Source of the DNA: Ahaetulla prasina
Taxonomy: Eukaryota > Chordata > Lepidosauria > Squamata > Colubridae
Reading direction: 5' to 3'
DNA length: 64,000 nucleotides
NCBI RefSeq assembly: GCF_028640845.1
Contig: NC_080546.1
Span: 31,331,020-31,395,019 of the forward strand
The notes under the pieces were generated by a model, which worked only from the letters and a program-made list of their open reading frames with translations, made no database searches and was not told the origin of the DNA. Position numbers and translations under genes: made by a program. Positions 46,521 through 58,167 of the stretch are shown in pieces. Positions within the stretch are counted from its first letter, which is position 1. The number at the start of each line of letters is the position of its first letter.

Positions 46521-47083
46521 TACCTGATACTATTGACATGAACAGAATGACAAAAACACTGAAGTACTTCTATATAAATTACATGCTGTTGAAATATTAC
46601 GAAATCCGTAATTTTAGGTTGCAACATCTACCTAAGAAAGAATGGATTTAACAAAAGTACAGCTATTGGTTAAAGTCCCTGCTTCCAGGTGTGACATGTT
46701 AGCCTGTAACAAATACCAACAATGTGGAGTTGTGATGCTTTAAAAAGAAAATGACCTCATAATATTCTCTCATCAGCAAAATAAGATTCCTAGTTATCTG
46801 GAAGTAAGCCCACCCATTAAATTCAATGAGACTTAATTCTGAGCAGTTATATTCAGAATTGTGCTAAATTGATGTTTAGCATGTCCTCAAATTCGTGTGG
46901 TGTGCAAGAAATAAAACACATCAGAAATAAGCACATCAAACTGTTTAAAAAAAAGACTATGAATTTTTGAATTAAATAAAATTAATCTATGAATTAAATA
47001 AAATAAGCATGTATTTTTCCAGACAAGTTTGATGTGCTTATCGGGATCAAGTTAATGATCTCTCACACACTCATACCACCTAC

Positions 47084-47412
47084 CTCCCAGTGATGAACTG
47101 ACTTCTGGACGGTGTGCACATCGGTTGGACATAGTAATTCTCTAACTTAACTCCTTCCGCGGCTAGTTTATCCAGGGTAGGAGTCCGGATCTCTGAGCCG
47201 TGATAACCAACGTCTCTGAAGCCCTGGTCGTCGGCCAGAATGAAGATGAGGTGCGGCTGGGAAGGGAGAGGTCGTGTCTCGGAGTCTTCTTCCAATCTGG
47301 CTGTCCCGTTGGGTTCCTCGGGGTCTTCTTCTGCCGTCGTCGCCCCAGCCAGGTAGCCTTGAGCGAGGAGGCTGAGCACGGAGAAACCGGCCAGCAACCA
47401 CCCGGCTCGCAT
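47084..47412 (-). CDS. ARSJ: Arylsulfatase J, exon 1 (residues 1-109 and first two bases of codon 110)
   Basis: This is the first coding exon of a type-I sulfatase that is secreted or enters the endomembrane system. The start ATG (47412..47410) has A at -3 and an in-frame TGA eight codons upstream (47436..47434), which fixes the start in this exon. Residues 1-24 are hydrophobic and look like a signal peptide or anchor. A variable acidic linker with a possible N-glycosylation site (Asn35) follows. The sulfatase core starts near residue 53: Asp61-Asp62 are the predicted calcium ligands, and Cys99-Thr-Pro-Ser-Arg103 is the signature whose Cys is converted to formylglycine. The exon ends in AG at 47084 before a GTAGGT donor. 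Human ARSJ, as I remember it, has a longer N-terminus; here the Met aligns with an internal human Met. The family and the two-exon layout are certain; the choice of J over its paralogue I rests on overall similarity and on the C-terminal tail in exon 2. Confidence 0.95.
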
Positions 47413-48140
47413 TTTCCCTCGGCAGAGCCGGGTTCAGCGCCGCTGGTCCCTCCCGCGCTTCCCTTTTCCTGCGGTGGAAAGAGAAACTAGGACTCAAGAA
47501 GTCTTCTCCAAGTATTGGAGGGAAGGCGAGCCCATGGCAAACGTCGCCCGGCCAAGACTCGGGAGTGTCCAGGGTGGGACGGCAGAGGAGTCGTCGTCGA
47601 AGGGTGGTGGTCCCGGGGATCTCAAACCATCGACGGCGGCGCGCTCGGTTGCTTTCAGCCGCCGATACTGACCGCTCCCTGCTCCATCTTAACCTGGTTC
47701 AGCAACCTAGGAGCTCTCGCCTGCCAGCTGCAGGCAAACTGGAAGCACGATTTATGCCACTGTCCCACAGCTGGCGGGACAGACTCAGGGGAAAGTCCCG
47801 CGCGCGCCCGCTTAAGCTCGCTTGGTCGACCTCCCGAATTTCTCCAGGGAAGGAACTCTTCCCCCCCCCCCAAATGACGTTTCTCTCTCTTTCAGGAGAG
47901 GAAAGGCGCGACCCGCCAGGTCTTCGCTTTTTTCCCTCTTGCCGCCACCGGCGAATAACTCCCGCTTCGTTCCCTTTCCCTCTCCGCCCGCCTCCCTCGC
48001 TCCCACCCCTCCCTTGGCGAGAAAAAGGCCAGCCAAACGCCCGCCTCCCGACCTCGGTCCAGAGCGCGCACGCCCTCCGTTGCCGGCTAGAATTGACCGG
48101 GAGGAAAAGTCCTGGCTTAGTAGCAAACGCTTTTGGGAGA
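47140..48140. promoter_or_regulatory. CpG island over ARSJ exon 1 and promoter
   Basis: About 1 kb is GC-rich with frequent CpG, in sharp contrast to AT-rich flanks on both sides. It covers exon 1 and roughly 700 bp upstream of the ATG (minus strand). I see no TATA box placed well for the gene, which fits a CpG-island promoter with dispersed starts. The transcription start and 5' UTR limits cannot be fixed from sequence alone. A C-run near 47862 and a pyrimidine tract near 47990-48015 are part of the island. Long open frames on both strands here come from GC richness. Confidence 0.82.
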
Positions 48141-48165
48141 ACTTTGCAAATGTAGTAGCGCCGGG

Positions 48166-48345
48166 ACTATCAATTCAATTCAACTATTTATTGTCAGTGC
48201 ACAACATATGTACAATAAGATTGGTTGAGCTCCCTCAGGGCACATACACACACACCCCAACACACAATACAACTCATAGTGAAAACAAAAAATCCCTAAC
48301 CCAATAAATCATATTTAGTGTAATCAAAAATAATTATTTGGGTTT
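48166..48345 (-). repeat. LINE 3'-end fragment, minus strand
   Basis: On minus the end reads TACATATGTTGTGCACTGAC, AATAAATAGTTGAATTGAAT. This is a LINE-like 3' tail with no coding part. Family uncertain. Confidence 0.4.
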
Positions 48346-48475
48346 TTTTTTAAAAAAAGGGTGAGATATACAACTCAAACAATTAAAACTAGAATCAAAT
48401 CTAAAAATTGACGTGTTTTCCCATTGTCTACAACAAAAAAGTGTAAGCACTTGGGGAATTCTTGAAGGAATGTAT

Positions 48476-48811
48476 TACAGGTAATCCTCAATTTACAAAT
48501 AGTTCATTTAGCCCTGAAAAAAGTGACCATTTTTCACATTTATGATTGTTGCGATATCCCTGTGGTCCAGTGATCAAAATTCAGATGCTTGGCAATTAAC
48601 TCATAGTTATGACAGTTGCAGTGTCCCAAGGTCATGTTATCTTCTGACTAGCCATTGATGAGAAAGCCAAATTCACTTAATAACTGTATAACTAACTTAA
48701 TAACTATGGCAAGAAAGGTCGTAAAATGGGGCAAAACTCACATAACAAATGTTTTATTTAGCGACATAAATTTTGGGCTCAATTGCAGTCATACGTCAAG
48801 GACTATCTACA
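48476..48811. mobile_element. DNA element with TACAGGTAGTCC ends
   Basis: The left end TACAGGTAATCCTCAATTTA pairs with the right end CGTCAAGGACTATCTACA. Landmarks CTGAAAAAAGTGACCATTTT and GGCAAGAAAGGTCGTAAAAT match the other copies. Confidence 0.8.
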
Positions 48812-48900
48812 TACCTAGCTGGGGGAGGAATTATGCACAGTTGTTGTTGCCTATTTTTCTGTTGCTCTGGGTTTTTTCCAAGCATAAGAATCTTCTCTAG

Positions 48901-49062
48901 CAATAGTGGGTTTCAAAACCCGTCGCTACCAGTTTGCTTGTGGGTGTGCACGTGAACAACACTTCTGTGCATGCACAGAAGTGTCAAGGTGGGTAGGCGG
49001 AGCCTCCTGCCACAGCTGCCAGTTTGCCCAAACTGGGGCAAACCGATAGCAACCCACCACTG
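48901..49062 (+). mobile_element. hAT-like miniature element, exact target duplication TTCTCTAG
   Basis: The ends are CAATAGTGGGTTTC and CAACCCACCACTG. Exact 8-mers TTCTCTAG flank it (48893..48900 and 49063..49070). Confidence 0.9.
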
Positions 49063-49070
49063 TTCTCTAG

Positions 49071-50629
49071 CATCCTTATGTATTCAGATTTTTCAAGCTT
49101 TAACAGGCCAATGAGCAGGCTAGTGTAATGTTATCAAGCGCTGAATCGCATTTTCATTTTATAGTCCAAGGAATTGACAAGACTTTCTTCTTCACAAATT
49201 CACAGGCAAAAAAAATCCTTGTCTCTGCCTTTTTTGAGGTCTAGCCTTCCATTGCCTCATCCGTACTTCCTGAAAAGGAGAGAGGTCAGATATGTGTCAG
49301 ACGCTCCTTGGATATATGTGTCATGTTCTTTCCTACTGGTTTCAAAGGGGTGTTAAACACTATATGGCAGAATTCATATATAACATGTCAAAAGCTAAAC
49401 ACAAAGCAAACATTGCTTTATTAATGTGCCAGCTAGAAGCAAAAGAGATAAATTAGAAACCTGTGTGGCTTCTTAATATAATCCCAAAGCCAGAAAAATA
49501 ATATTCTAATGCTACCTAATGAAGCAACCATTAGATAGGAACAGAATTATTTGTGCAGCTGTCATCTGGCCAACATTCTAAATTAATTTGGCTAGGATTT
49601 GTATTTTTGCATCTTGTGTGAACTTCGATTGTAATGTGTTTAGTTTGTGGTGCAATCTGCTGTAGAACTCCAGGGGGATGGATAAGCAAAATAATAAAGT
49701 TTACAACAATATGTGTGGATACAGCCAATATCTGTAATTCTCAACTCTGAAGGAAGCTGCTTGGAAGAAGCTTTTTGGCAAGTATCATTTATAGTGGAGG
49801 GGTGAGAATAGTTACATCTGTTGCAATTTTTCCTTTGGCTCAGCAGCAAATTGTGCAAGAGTTCTATCCTTTGCATCTGTCTTTCTTGTAGTAGGAATGT
49901 GAGAAACCCAAATGTGCATTGAAAAAATTATTGCAATTAATCATTTGTTTGTTAGATTTATATTGAATCTTTTATCCAGGAATTGAAGACAGCATCAGCT
50001 TAAAAAAATAAATCAATTTATTGTCCCATAAACTTTCTTGGACCACAAAGTAGTTGATCAGTTGCACGTAGAAGTGTCTTGAGAATCAAATGTGTGCAAA
50101 AGAGAGTTAGGATGGTGGTGGAGAACAAAAATGAGAAGAAGATGTTAAAGAAGAAAAGAAACGGAAAGAAGTGTAAACTTTCTGAAACAGTGACAATAAA
50201 TCACAATTTTGGGAATGGTGTTACTAGTTTTCCTCTTGAACCGATTGGGATAACCACCAACGTACTTTCATCCTTCTTTTCCTAGACTTGCAAGAGGTTT
50301 TACAATATTTTTCATGCTTCTTACTTTAATTTTTCCAATGTTATTTGCTTTTAACTAAACATGTATGTATTGCTGGTACTGCACATATGTCTCTAATTTT
50401 GAAAGCCATGTTCATTATTCCCCATCACTGTTTCCCATTTCCAAACATTCAGGCTATTTTCTTTTCCTACTCAGATTGTTTTTCTTAATCTACTTTGTAC
50501 TTTGTAATTGTGCTGTGGGTCTTGAAAAGTCTTTACAGCATCCTTTCATAGAATTTATTTCACTACAAAAATACTGTTTTCAATGCTTCAGATACAGAAA
50601 ATGTGAATACAAAGTATTCCCAGAGTCAC
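49071..50629. other. Unassigned sequence
   Basis: No gene or recognised repeat. Confidence 0.4.
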
Positions 50630-50862
50630 AGTGGCGCAGTGGTTAGAGTGCAGTACTGCAGGCTATTTCTGCTGATCACGGGCTGCTAACAGTTTGGTAG
50701 ATCGACTCTCACCAGGCTCAAGGTTGACTCGGCCATCCATCCTTCCGAGGTCGGTAAAATGAGGACCCAGATTGTTTGGGGCAATATGCTGACTATGTAA
50801 ACCGCTTAGAGAGGACTGTGAAGTGGTATATAAATCTAAATGCTATTGCTACTGCTATTGCA
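50630..50862 (+). repeat. tRNA-derived SINE, plus strand
   Basis: Head CACAGTGGCGCAGTGGTTAG (A box), GGTAGATCGACTCTCACC (B-box region), body GGTAAAATGAGGACCCAGAT, tail CGCTTAGAGAGGACTGTGAA and a GCTATTGCTACT end. Both promoter boxes are recognisable. Confidence 0.85.
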
Positions 50863-50931
50863 TATATAAGAATATGCAAAAATATAACTTTAAAATAATA
50901 CCAACTGGATTTCATTTTAATGTATGCATAC

Positions 50932-51119
50932 CAGTAGTGGAATTTAAATCCTGTCAGTACCGGTTCACTCGTGGCTGCGCTCACGCGTGCGTGATGCTTC
51001 GCATGCGCAGAAATTCTGCACATGCACAGAGACATCCAGGTTGGTGGGCGGAGCTTCCTGCCACCACCACCACTACCGGTTCACCCGATCCAGGGCGAAC
51101 TGGTAGCAACCCACCACTG
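50932..51119 (+). mobile_element. hAT-like miniature element, exact target duplication ATGCATAC
   Basis: The ends are CAGTAGTGGAATTT and CAACCCACCACTG. Exact 8-mers ATGCATAC flank it (50924..50931 and 51120..51127). Confidence 0.91.
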
Positions 51120-51130
51120 ATGCATACAAC

Positions 51131-52376
51131 AATTTTTGCATTTTATTTGTTGTAATATTACAGTTCTCTTAATATAATTAAATTGACTGGACTGGACCTA
51201 TATGATATTATTAACCTCAACCTTTATGACATTTGCCTGAATTCCTTATGTTGTCAATTATATGTTGTAAACCTGAGTTTTGAATTGTGATATCTGAAAT
51301 AATTTCAGCAGTTAATTTTAGATCTGCCAAATGAATGAAACTGAAATGTACTAAAATCTATACATCTGAGACAGGTATATTAAAGAAAGCATGATACAAT
51401 AGAAGAGAATATATGTTGCTCAAGATTGAACTATAGGTTCTTGGTTTTGTCTGAATGTATTTGTTTTCTTGCAGATTTTCTATTATACATGGATACATAT
51501 AAAAATGCACATTTTTTTCTAAACAGATTGGCATCTGCTATCTATTCTTTTTCTCTCTCTCTTTCCCCCTCCCTCCCTCCCTCCCCCCCTCTCTCTCTTT
51601 CGCTTTTGTACATCCAACATTATGATCCACACATATACCTAACAGGTGGGACTTGCATTCCAGTCAGTGGTGGGTTTCAAATTTTTTTACTACTGGTTCT
51701 GTGGGCATGGCTTGGTGGGCCTGGCATGGATTGGTGGGTGTGGCTTGGTGGGCCTGACAGGGGAAGGATACTGTAAAATCTCCATTCCCTCCCCACTCGA
51801 GGGGAAGGTTACTGCAAAATCCCCATTTCCTCCCAATCAGCTGGGACTTGGGAGGCTGAGAATAGATGGGGGTGGGTCAGTCAGAATTTTTACTACCGGT
51901 TCAGAAATTCTGCTACCATTCTCCAGAACTGGTCAGAACCTGCTGAAACCCACCTCTGATTCCAGTGTTTCATCATTTTGATGATATCTTCAGATTCAGG
52001 AGATGCATTTGAATGTAGTTTACATCAGCAGCATTCATATATCTTTCCATATTTTTTTATCTTAATCCTTGTAAATCATCCTTGATATATCATTTCTATC
52101 AATTGCTTCATACATTGCATTTGGTTCTTTAAATTTCTCATCGCTCCCTTTTTGTCAATCTTATCCAGTCCATTTAACCACCATCACATACAATTTAGCC
52201 ATTCACTCTTCATACATTTGCTTTGCGACTCTCTCTATATGATGGATACATTTCCTGCCATACATAAAGCTGCAATTCATTTTCTCAAATCGTGCTCGTT
52301 GTGATCTGTCACACTCTTTCAATCAAAATACTTCCAAATACTTTTTCAGGTATACTTAACAGAGTAATGCTCATGT
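51131..52376. repeat. 1246-bp tandem duplication, copy 1
   Basis: It begins AATTTTTGCATTTTATTTG and ends CTCATGT before the same 13-mer. It contains a pyrimidine run (51546..51602) and the hAT-like element 51665..51958. The only difference noticed from copy 2 is a G against C near 51602. Confidence 0.96.
51665..51958 (+). mobile_element. hAT-like element, exact target duplication ATTCCAGT (copy 1)
   Basis: The ends are CAGTGGTGGGTTTC and GAAACCCACCTCTG. Exact 8-mers ATTCCAGT flank it (51657..51664 and 51959..51966). Confidence 0.91.
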
Positions 52377-53622
52377 AATTTTTGCATTTTATTTGTTGTA
52401 ATATTACAGTTCTCTTAATATAATTAAATTGACTGGACTGGACCTATATGATATTATTAACCTCAACCTTTATGACATTTGCCTGAATTCCTTATGTTGT
52501 CAATTATATGTTGTAAACCTGAGTTTTGAATTGTGATATCTGAAATAATTTCAGCAGTTAATTTTAGATCTGCCAAATGAATGAAACTGAAATGTACTAA
52601 AATCTATACATCTGAGACAGGTATATTAAAGAAAGCATGATACAATAGAAGAGAATATATGTTGCTCAAGATTGAACTATAGGTTCTTGGTTTTGTCTGA
52701 ATGTATTTGTTTTCTTGCAGATTTTCTATTATACATGGATACATATAAAAATGCACATTTTTTTCTAAACAGATTGGCATCTGCTATCTATTCTTTTTCT
52801 CTCTCTCTTTCCCCCTCCCTCCCTCCCTCCCCCCCTCTCTCTCTTTCCCTTTTGTACATCCAACATTATGATCCACACATATACCTAACAGGTGGGACTT
52901 GCATTCCAGTCAGTGGTGGGTTTCAAATTTTTTTACTACTGGTTCTGTGGGCATGGCTTGGTGGGCCTGGCATGGATTGGTGGGTGTGGCTTGGTGGGCC
53001 TGACAGGGGAAGGATACTGTAAAATCTCCATTCCCTCCCCACTCGAGGGGAAGGTTACTGCAAAATCCCCATTTCCTCCCAATCAGCTGGGACTTGGGAG
53101 GCTGAGAATAGATGGGGGTGGGTCAGTCAGAATTTTTACTACCGGTTCAGAAATTCTGCTACCATTCTCCAGAACTGGTCAGAACCTGCTGAAACCCACC
53201 TCTGATTCCAGTGTTTCATCATTTTGATGATATCTTCAGATTCAGGAGATGCATTTGAATGTAGTTTACATCAGCAGCATTCATATATCTTTCCATATTT
53301 TTTTATCTTAATCCTTGTAAATCATCCTTGATATATCATTTCTATCAATTGCTTCATACATTGCATTTGGTTCTTTAAATTTCTCATCGCTCCCTTTTTG
53401 TCAATCTTATCCAGTCCATTTAACCACCATCACATACAATTTAGCCATTCACTCTTCATACATTTGCTTTGCGACTCTCTCTATATGATGGATACATTTC
53501 CTGCCATACATAAAGCTGCAATTCATTTTCTCAAATCGTGCTCGTTGTGATCTGTCACACTCTTTCAATCAAAATACTTCCAAATACTTTTTCAGGTATA
53601 CTTAACAGAGTAATGCTCATGT
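52377..53622. repeat. 1246-bp tandem duplication, copy 2
   Basis: It repeats copy 1 at an offset of exactly 1246 bp (TTTGCA at 51135 and 52381), until the sequence departs after AATTTTTGCATTT near 53635. Confidence 0.96.
52911..53204 (+). mobile_element. hAT-like element, duplicated copy
   Basis: Identical to 51665..51958 with the same flanking ATTCCAGT 8-mers. It arose by the 1246-bp duplication and not by a new insertion. Confidence 0.9.
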
Positions 53623-53635
53623 AATTTTTGCATTT

Positions 53636-55353
53636 ACTTTCGCTATCTTTCTATTTTTAGAGAGGAATAGAATTCTTTCAATCCTCAAGCACAGAAGCCA
53701 TCTTCACATACATCAAATAGAGTCACACATCCATATTTTTCCTCTAATAGCTTTATTATTTTCAAAGTAGTCCCAGCATTTAAAATTCCCTTTTCATCAA
53801 TATGTTTTGTACTGTTTACAGAATGTATTTAAGTTACATGCCTCCACATACCATTATATTCCTGTACAAATGTTTACAATATTCCTTCCAACATTTTTTT
53901 GTTCATTTTATTTCAATTTCGATAGAAGTTCATCATTTCTATATTTAATAGAACTCCATTGTTGAAATTTTCTTGTTTAAATCTATTCACCCACTTCCAA
54001 AGCAAACATTTACTTTCTTCAAAATGACTCTGCCTGAAAGAGATTCTGCCTCTTTTAATTTTAACAGTCATTAGCTCTTTAACCACGTTATTTCCAATCA
54101 CCTTTCTTTACTCATATTATGCAAAACCTTTTTTTAATTGCCATTTTTGCAGCAATCATTCTCTTCTATGCATTTTTTTCAGATCCGTTCACCATTCCAT
54201 CCAACCTCCCTTTGTATATTTCCCATTATCACAATTCAAGACCCTTCTGTGGCTCTCTTTGGCACTCTCTTCTCAGCAGCTTTCAAAAAAAAATTTTTTT
54301 GAATGTCCAATATCCATTCCTTCTTTTATATAACTTTTTCACAGCAGAGAGCAGACATACCTTTTCTTCCTACAGATATTCTATTTTCACCTTTTTTTTT
54401 TGGTGAAATTACATAGGTACATTAAAAACTACAGCTTAAAATTATATTAAAAACTAAAGCATAAAGCACTGACTAAGTTTTAGTTCTTCCAATATCTAAT
54501 ACTAGGAATAGTAAACATGCTACAGCTACCACTTCTCCCATTATACCCATAACTTTTTTTTGCCTTTAAATTTTTTTTATCTCATTCCTTTTCATCTCTG
54601 TCTGGTTTTCCTCTTAGACCCACTCTTTGAAACTACCAAGAAACAGTCGATCCTGCATTCTGAATCTTTCACCACCCTTATAGGTTTCCTGACCTAAATT
54701 TTAGTATTATGTCAAGACACTCATGATGGGATTCTGAGACATTACTTTAAAAAAATGTTGGTAGATGCTGGGATTTTTCATTGTCTTATAATGGACTTCA
54801 AAAGACAATGAAAAATACCAGCACTTGCCAACATTTGGACTGTGCCACTTTTAGAGTGATCAATACTTAATAACATACAGTATTAACTTATGTCTTAATT
54901 GTGGCAAATACTGTCAAAGATGATGATAATGCTGCTTTAAACTTTCCCAGGACAATTACAGCAACAGATTTACAATTAGGCTTTTGGAACCTTGATGATG
55001 AGATCAAAATTAAACATAATTCAGTATCTCTGTATTTTTACATTAGTATTACATTGTCATTTTAATGGATTTTTCTCCTGTGCCAATTAAGAATGCATTC
55101 ATTTAATATAATGACTGATTCATTGTCACTCAATATCTCATAATGAGTATATGATTGTATATAAGTATATGATAATACAATGATATTATATGATGATAAA
55201 TATATAATGATAATGACCTCACTGTTTATATCACAAAATATTAAATTTAACAGACTAACAAAAGGATTAGTCTGTTAAAGCTGAAGGTCTGTTAAATTGT
55301 GGGTTTAACTTAACTCCAACTCCAACAGCAACAACAACAACAGAATTGGCAAT
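53636..55353. other. Unassigned AT-rich sequence
   Basis: No gene. A short inverted repeat (TGGTAGATGCTGGGATTTTTCATTGTC and its partner) lies at about 54760..54835, possibly a small foldback element. Confidence 0.4.
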
Positions 55354-55819
55354 TACTGTATTTTTTGGAGTATAAGATGCACCAGAGTCTCTTAGTTTTT
55401 GCATCTTAGTTTTTGGGGAGGAAAATAAGAAAAAAGCTGATTGACTGGTGGATTGGCCTCCCAGAATACCCCCAATCAACTGTTCCCAGAGGTAAATTTT
55501 AGCAACAGGTTCCTTGGCTGTGAGCTCTGTGCCTTGCTTTTTTTTTTTTTTTTGCTTTTTTTTCTGCCTCTGAAACTTCTGAAACTCTGTTTCAGAAAAA
55601 AACTTTTTTTTTGCCTCTGAAAGCCTCCAAAACAGAGCTTCAGAAAAAAAGCCTCTGAAGCTCTGTTTGGGGGCTTCTTTTCTGAAGCTTCTTTTCTGAT
55701 CCTTTTTTAAGCCTCTGAGCCTCGGTTTGAGAAGTTGGGCAGGGCTACATTCCAGCACCCAGATTTTCATCCTCTTTTTTGGGGGGAAAAGGTGTGTCTT
55801 ATACTCTGAAAAATATGGT
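55354..55819. mobile_element. DNA element with TACTGTATTTTTTGGAG ends
   Basis: The left end TACTGTATTTTTTGGAGTAT is complementary to GTCTTATACTCTGAAAAATA at the right. The middle is a run of GAAGCTC/GCCTCTGAAG repeats and T-runs. A relative is at 60921. Confidence 0.65.
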
Positions 55820-56069
55820 TGGCTAGGAGTAGTGTGTATCTCCCTTCCTCTTCTCCAAAGATCTCAGCATGGCATATTCCACTGACATGTCCACAGCTCT
55901 CTTCGTCTTCCCAGTCCTCTCCCCTGAACCTCTGGCTGGCAACCCTGATGTCCCAGTGCAATATATTTGATCAGCCATCTGCTTCCTTGTGTTCCATGAG
56001 TTTTTTCTTCCCTGGTTTTCCTATCTCCCATTAACTGCTTCTGCCATTAGCTGCTTATGTCTCTAGATA

Positions 56070-56135
<66 letters not shown>

Positions 56136-56184
56136 GGATGGATGGATGGATGGATGGATGGATGGATGGATGGATGGATGGATG

Positions 56185-56241
<57 letters not shown>
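56070..56241. repeat. Compound (GATA)n-(GATG)n-(GATA)n microsatellite
   Basis: Three blocks on plus: GATA units to about 56131, GATG units to about 56187, then GATA again. The transition points are sharp. Confidence 0.96.
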
Positions 56242-56689
56242 GCATATAGATAGAGATGATAGAAATAGAAATATATACTGTATATGTCACAGTTAATGTA
56301 TCATATTAAAAACATACAAACCACAGCTATATTAAATAGTAGTTCATTAAATAAATAATTTCTATGCACATCTCACTGACCTGAAGGAATCTTATTAGGG
56401 TCCAAATCTCTGTTCGGGGCAGGAATTTAAATTAACACATCACTAATTGATATCAGATTCTCAGACTAGCATATGCAATAAAAGACATATCATTGTTTCC
56501 CCAACGTGTATCCATTATGAAGTGGCTGTATTGCTGATCATCGTTCTCTATATGTGTTTCTTGAAGGATGGCCTATAATCTATATTCCTTTCAAATAAAA
56601 GTTTGGAAATGTATTGGCTCTTTGATTTGCTGAGCCCTTCAGCATTAATCTGGCACATTCTGACAATGGCCTCTATTTGTCTTGACCTT

Positions 56690-57695
56690 TGGGCCTGAAA
56701 AGGCCCGTTTTGTTTATTTGTTGCCATGTATTTGGAGAGCCAGGAGTTCTACAAAGATGTCTGGGCTGCCAACTGTCGTTAACTGCCAATTCTTCAATGT
56801 AGTCTGGCTGCCACTTGTTGCTAGTTGTTTGCTAGTTCACACTACCGTGGTATCCGTAGTTGCTGCCACTTGTTGCTAGTTCACACTACTGTGGTATCCA
56901 GGGTGCACCACAAGGAAGCGAACTAGCATCGCACCCCTATGAGGATCATAAGTGGTTGCATTAAAACTACTCCTACTTGCTGGCTCCCCGTCTTGAACCA
57001 CACTACACCACCAGCTCTACAAAGGCAGGAAGCCTTAGCAAAGGAATACAACAAAATTATGAGAAATCCACTTCTTGCAGTGCTGTCTAACAACTTTGAC
57101 ATCAATACACAGTGAAAAGCCAAATGGGCTGCTGAATACCCAGAAACAGGCAGTTACATAGATGACCCTACGCAAATGATGCCAGGTTTTGACCTTCCTT
57201 GCCAGCATTGGTCAGCTCTGAACAGGATCCATACCAACATGGTCTGCCAGGACTCATTGTTTAAGTGGGATCTACCCTAAAGTGTGACTGTGGTACTCCT
57301 TGACAAAGTATCCACCACATTGTGTCCAAATGTCCATCAAGAGCTTACACTGGCCCAATAGCTGATTTTTTTCAACATAGACCTTGAATGGCTGAGTGGA
57401 CTGGACATTTGAACTACTATAATCTTCTCATCTTCTCATCATTCCCATCATCCATCTCCTTCCACTTATGACTGTATGACTGTAACTTTGTTGCTTGTAT
57501 CCTTACGATGTATACTGATATTGATTGTTTCCTGATTACTTAATTGTAGCCTATGACTATCATTAAGTGTTGTAAGTGTTGTACCTTGATACCTTGTACC
57601 TATCTTTTCTTTTGTGTACACTAAGAGCATATACACCAAGACAAATTCCTTGTGTGTCCAATCACACTTGGCCAATAAAAAATTCTATTCTATTC
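56690..57695 (+). mobile_element. CR1/L2-group LINE, 5'-truncated, with AATAG-type tail
   Basis: Plus-strand frames, broken by stops, include G-F-D-L-P-C-Q-H-W-S-A-L-N-R-I and C-D-C-G-T-P, then H-H-I-V-S-K-C-P. This is a Cys/His motif found near the end of such LINE proteins. The 3' UTR ACACTTGGCCAATAAAAAAT matches the copy at 3580 (opposite strand) and ends in TTCTATTCTATTCTAT. A 40-bp unit with TGCTGCCACTTGTTGCTAGT is doubled at about 56808..56900. Confidence 0.82.
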
Positions 57696-57774
57696 TATAA
57701 GTCCATGTATTTGCCATTCGCTAAATAAAAAAAATAAAACAAGTGGCTTTTACTTTCCTGTAATTTGATTATAA

Positions 57775-58167
57775 CGAGGGGGGGCAGATACGGCGGAAGC
57801 GGGGGGGGCCGTCAACCAAACAATGTTGGTTGGTGGCCCCCAGGGGGAGAGCCTTCTCTGTGGCGGCACCGGCCCTTTGGAATGAGCTGCTTCCGGGGTT
57901 GCGCCAACTCCCCGACCTCCGGACCTTAAAACACGAATTTAAGACCTTATTATTTCATCGCGCGGGACTGGCCTAAGTGAAATTTTAAATGGAAATTTTA
58001 AATGGGTTTTATGTCGGTCTATGACCGTTTTAGTTTGATTTGGCCTATTGTAAATATTTGGTTTTAATTTTGCTTTTAAATTTGTTGTTTGTACTCTGTG
58101 TTGGTTTTTAATATGGCTGTAAACCGCCCTGAGTCCTTCGGGAGAAGGGCGGTATAGAAATTAAATT

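Larger units (their letters stand above)
24435..47083 (-). other. ARSJ intron 1 (22.6 kb)
   Basis: The intron runs from a GTAGGT donor at 47083 to a CAG acceptor at 24435, both read on the minus strand. It interrupts codon 110 after its second base. It holds both copies of the 710-bp duplication, one solo LTR, CR1, L1 and SINE copies, and several hAT-like and foldback elements, listed separately. The stretches without an entry, for example 24440-26260, 29090-29830, 30090-31536, 35825-36700, 39190-40600, 40914-42083 and 42397-43886, are AT-rich. I see no gene or recognisable repeat in them. Confidence 0.93.

Noticed and set aside
47565..48155. 196-codon frame on plus in the CpG island
   Set aside because: GC-rich sequence opens frames on both strands; Arg/Pro/Ser-rich with no domain. 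A divergent transcript is possible but not supported.
50630..50720. tRNA gene
   Set aside because: Only A- and B-box-like parts are kept, without a cloverleaf; it is a SINE head.
51426..53227. Two pairs of identical open frames (116 and 111 codons)
   Set aside because: They are copies made by the 1246-bp duplication and translate pyrimidine repeats and a hAT-like element.
55267..55770. 167-codon Lys/Phe-rich frame
   Set aside because: It translates the T-runs and GAAGCTC repeats of a DNA element.
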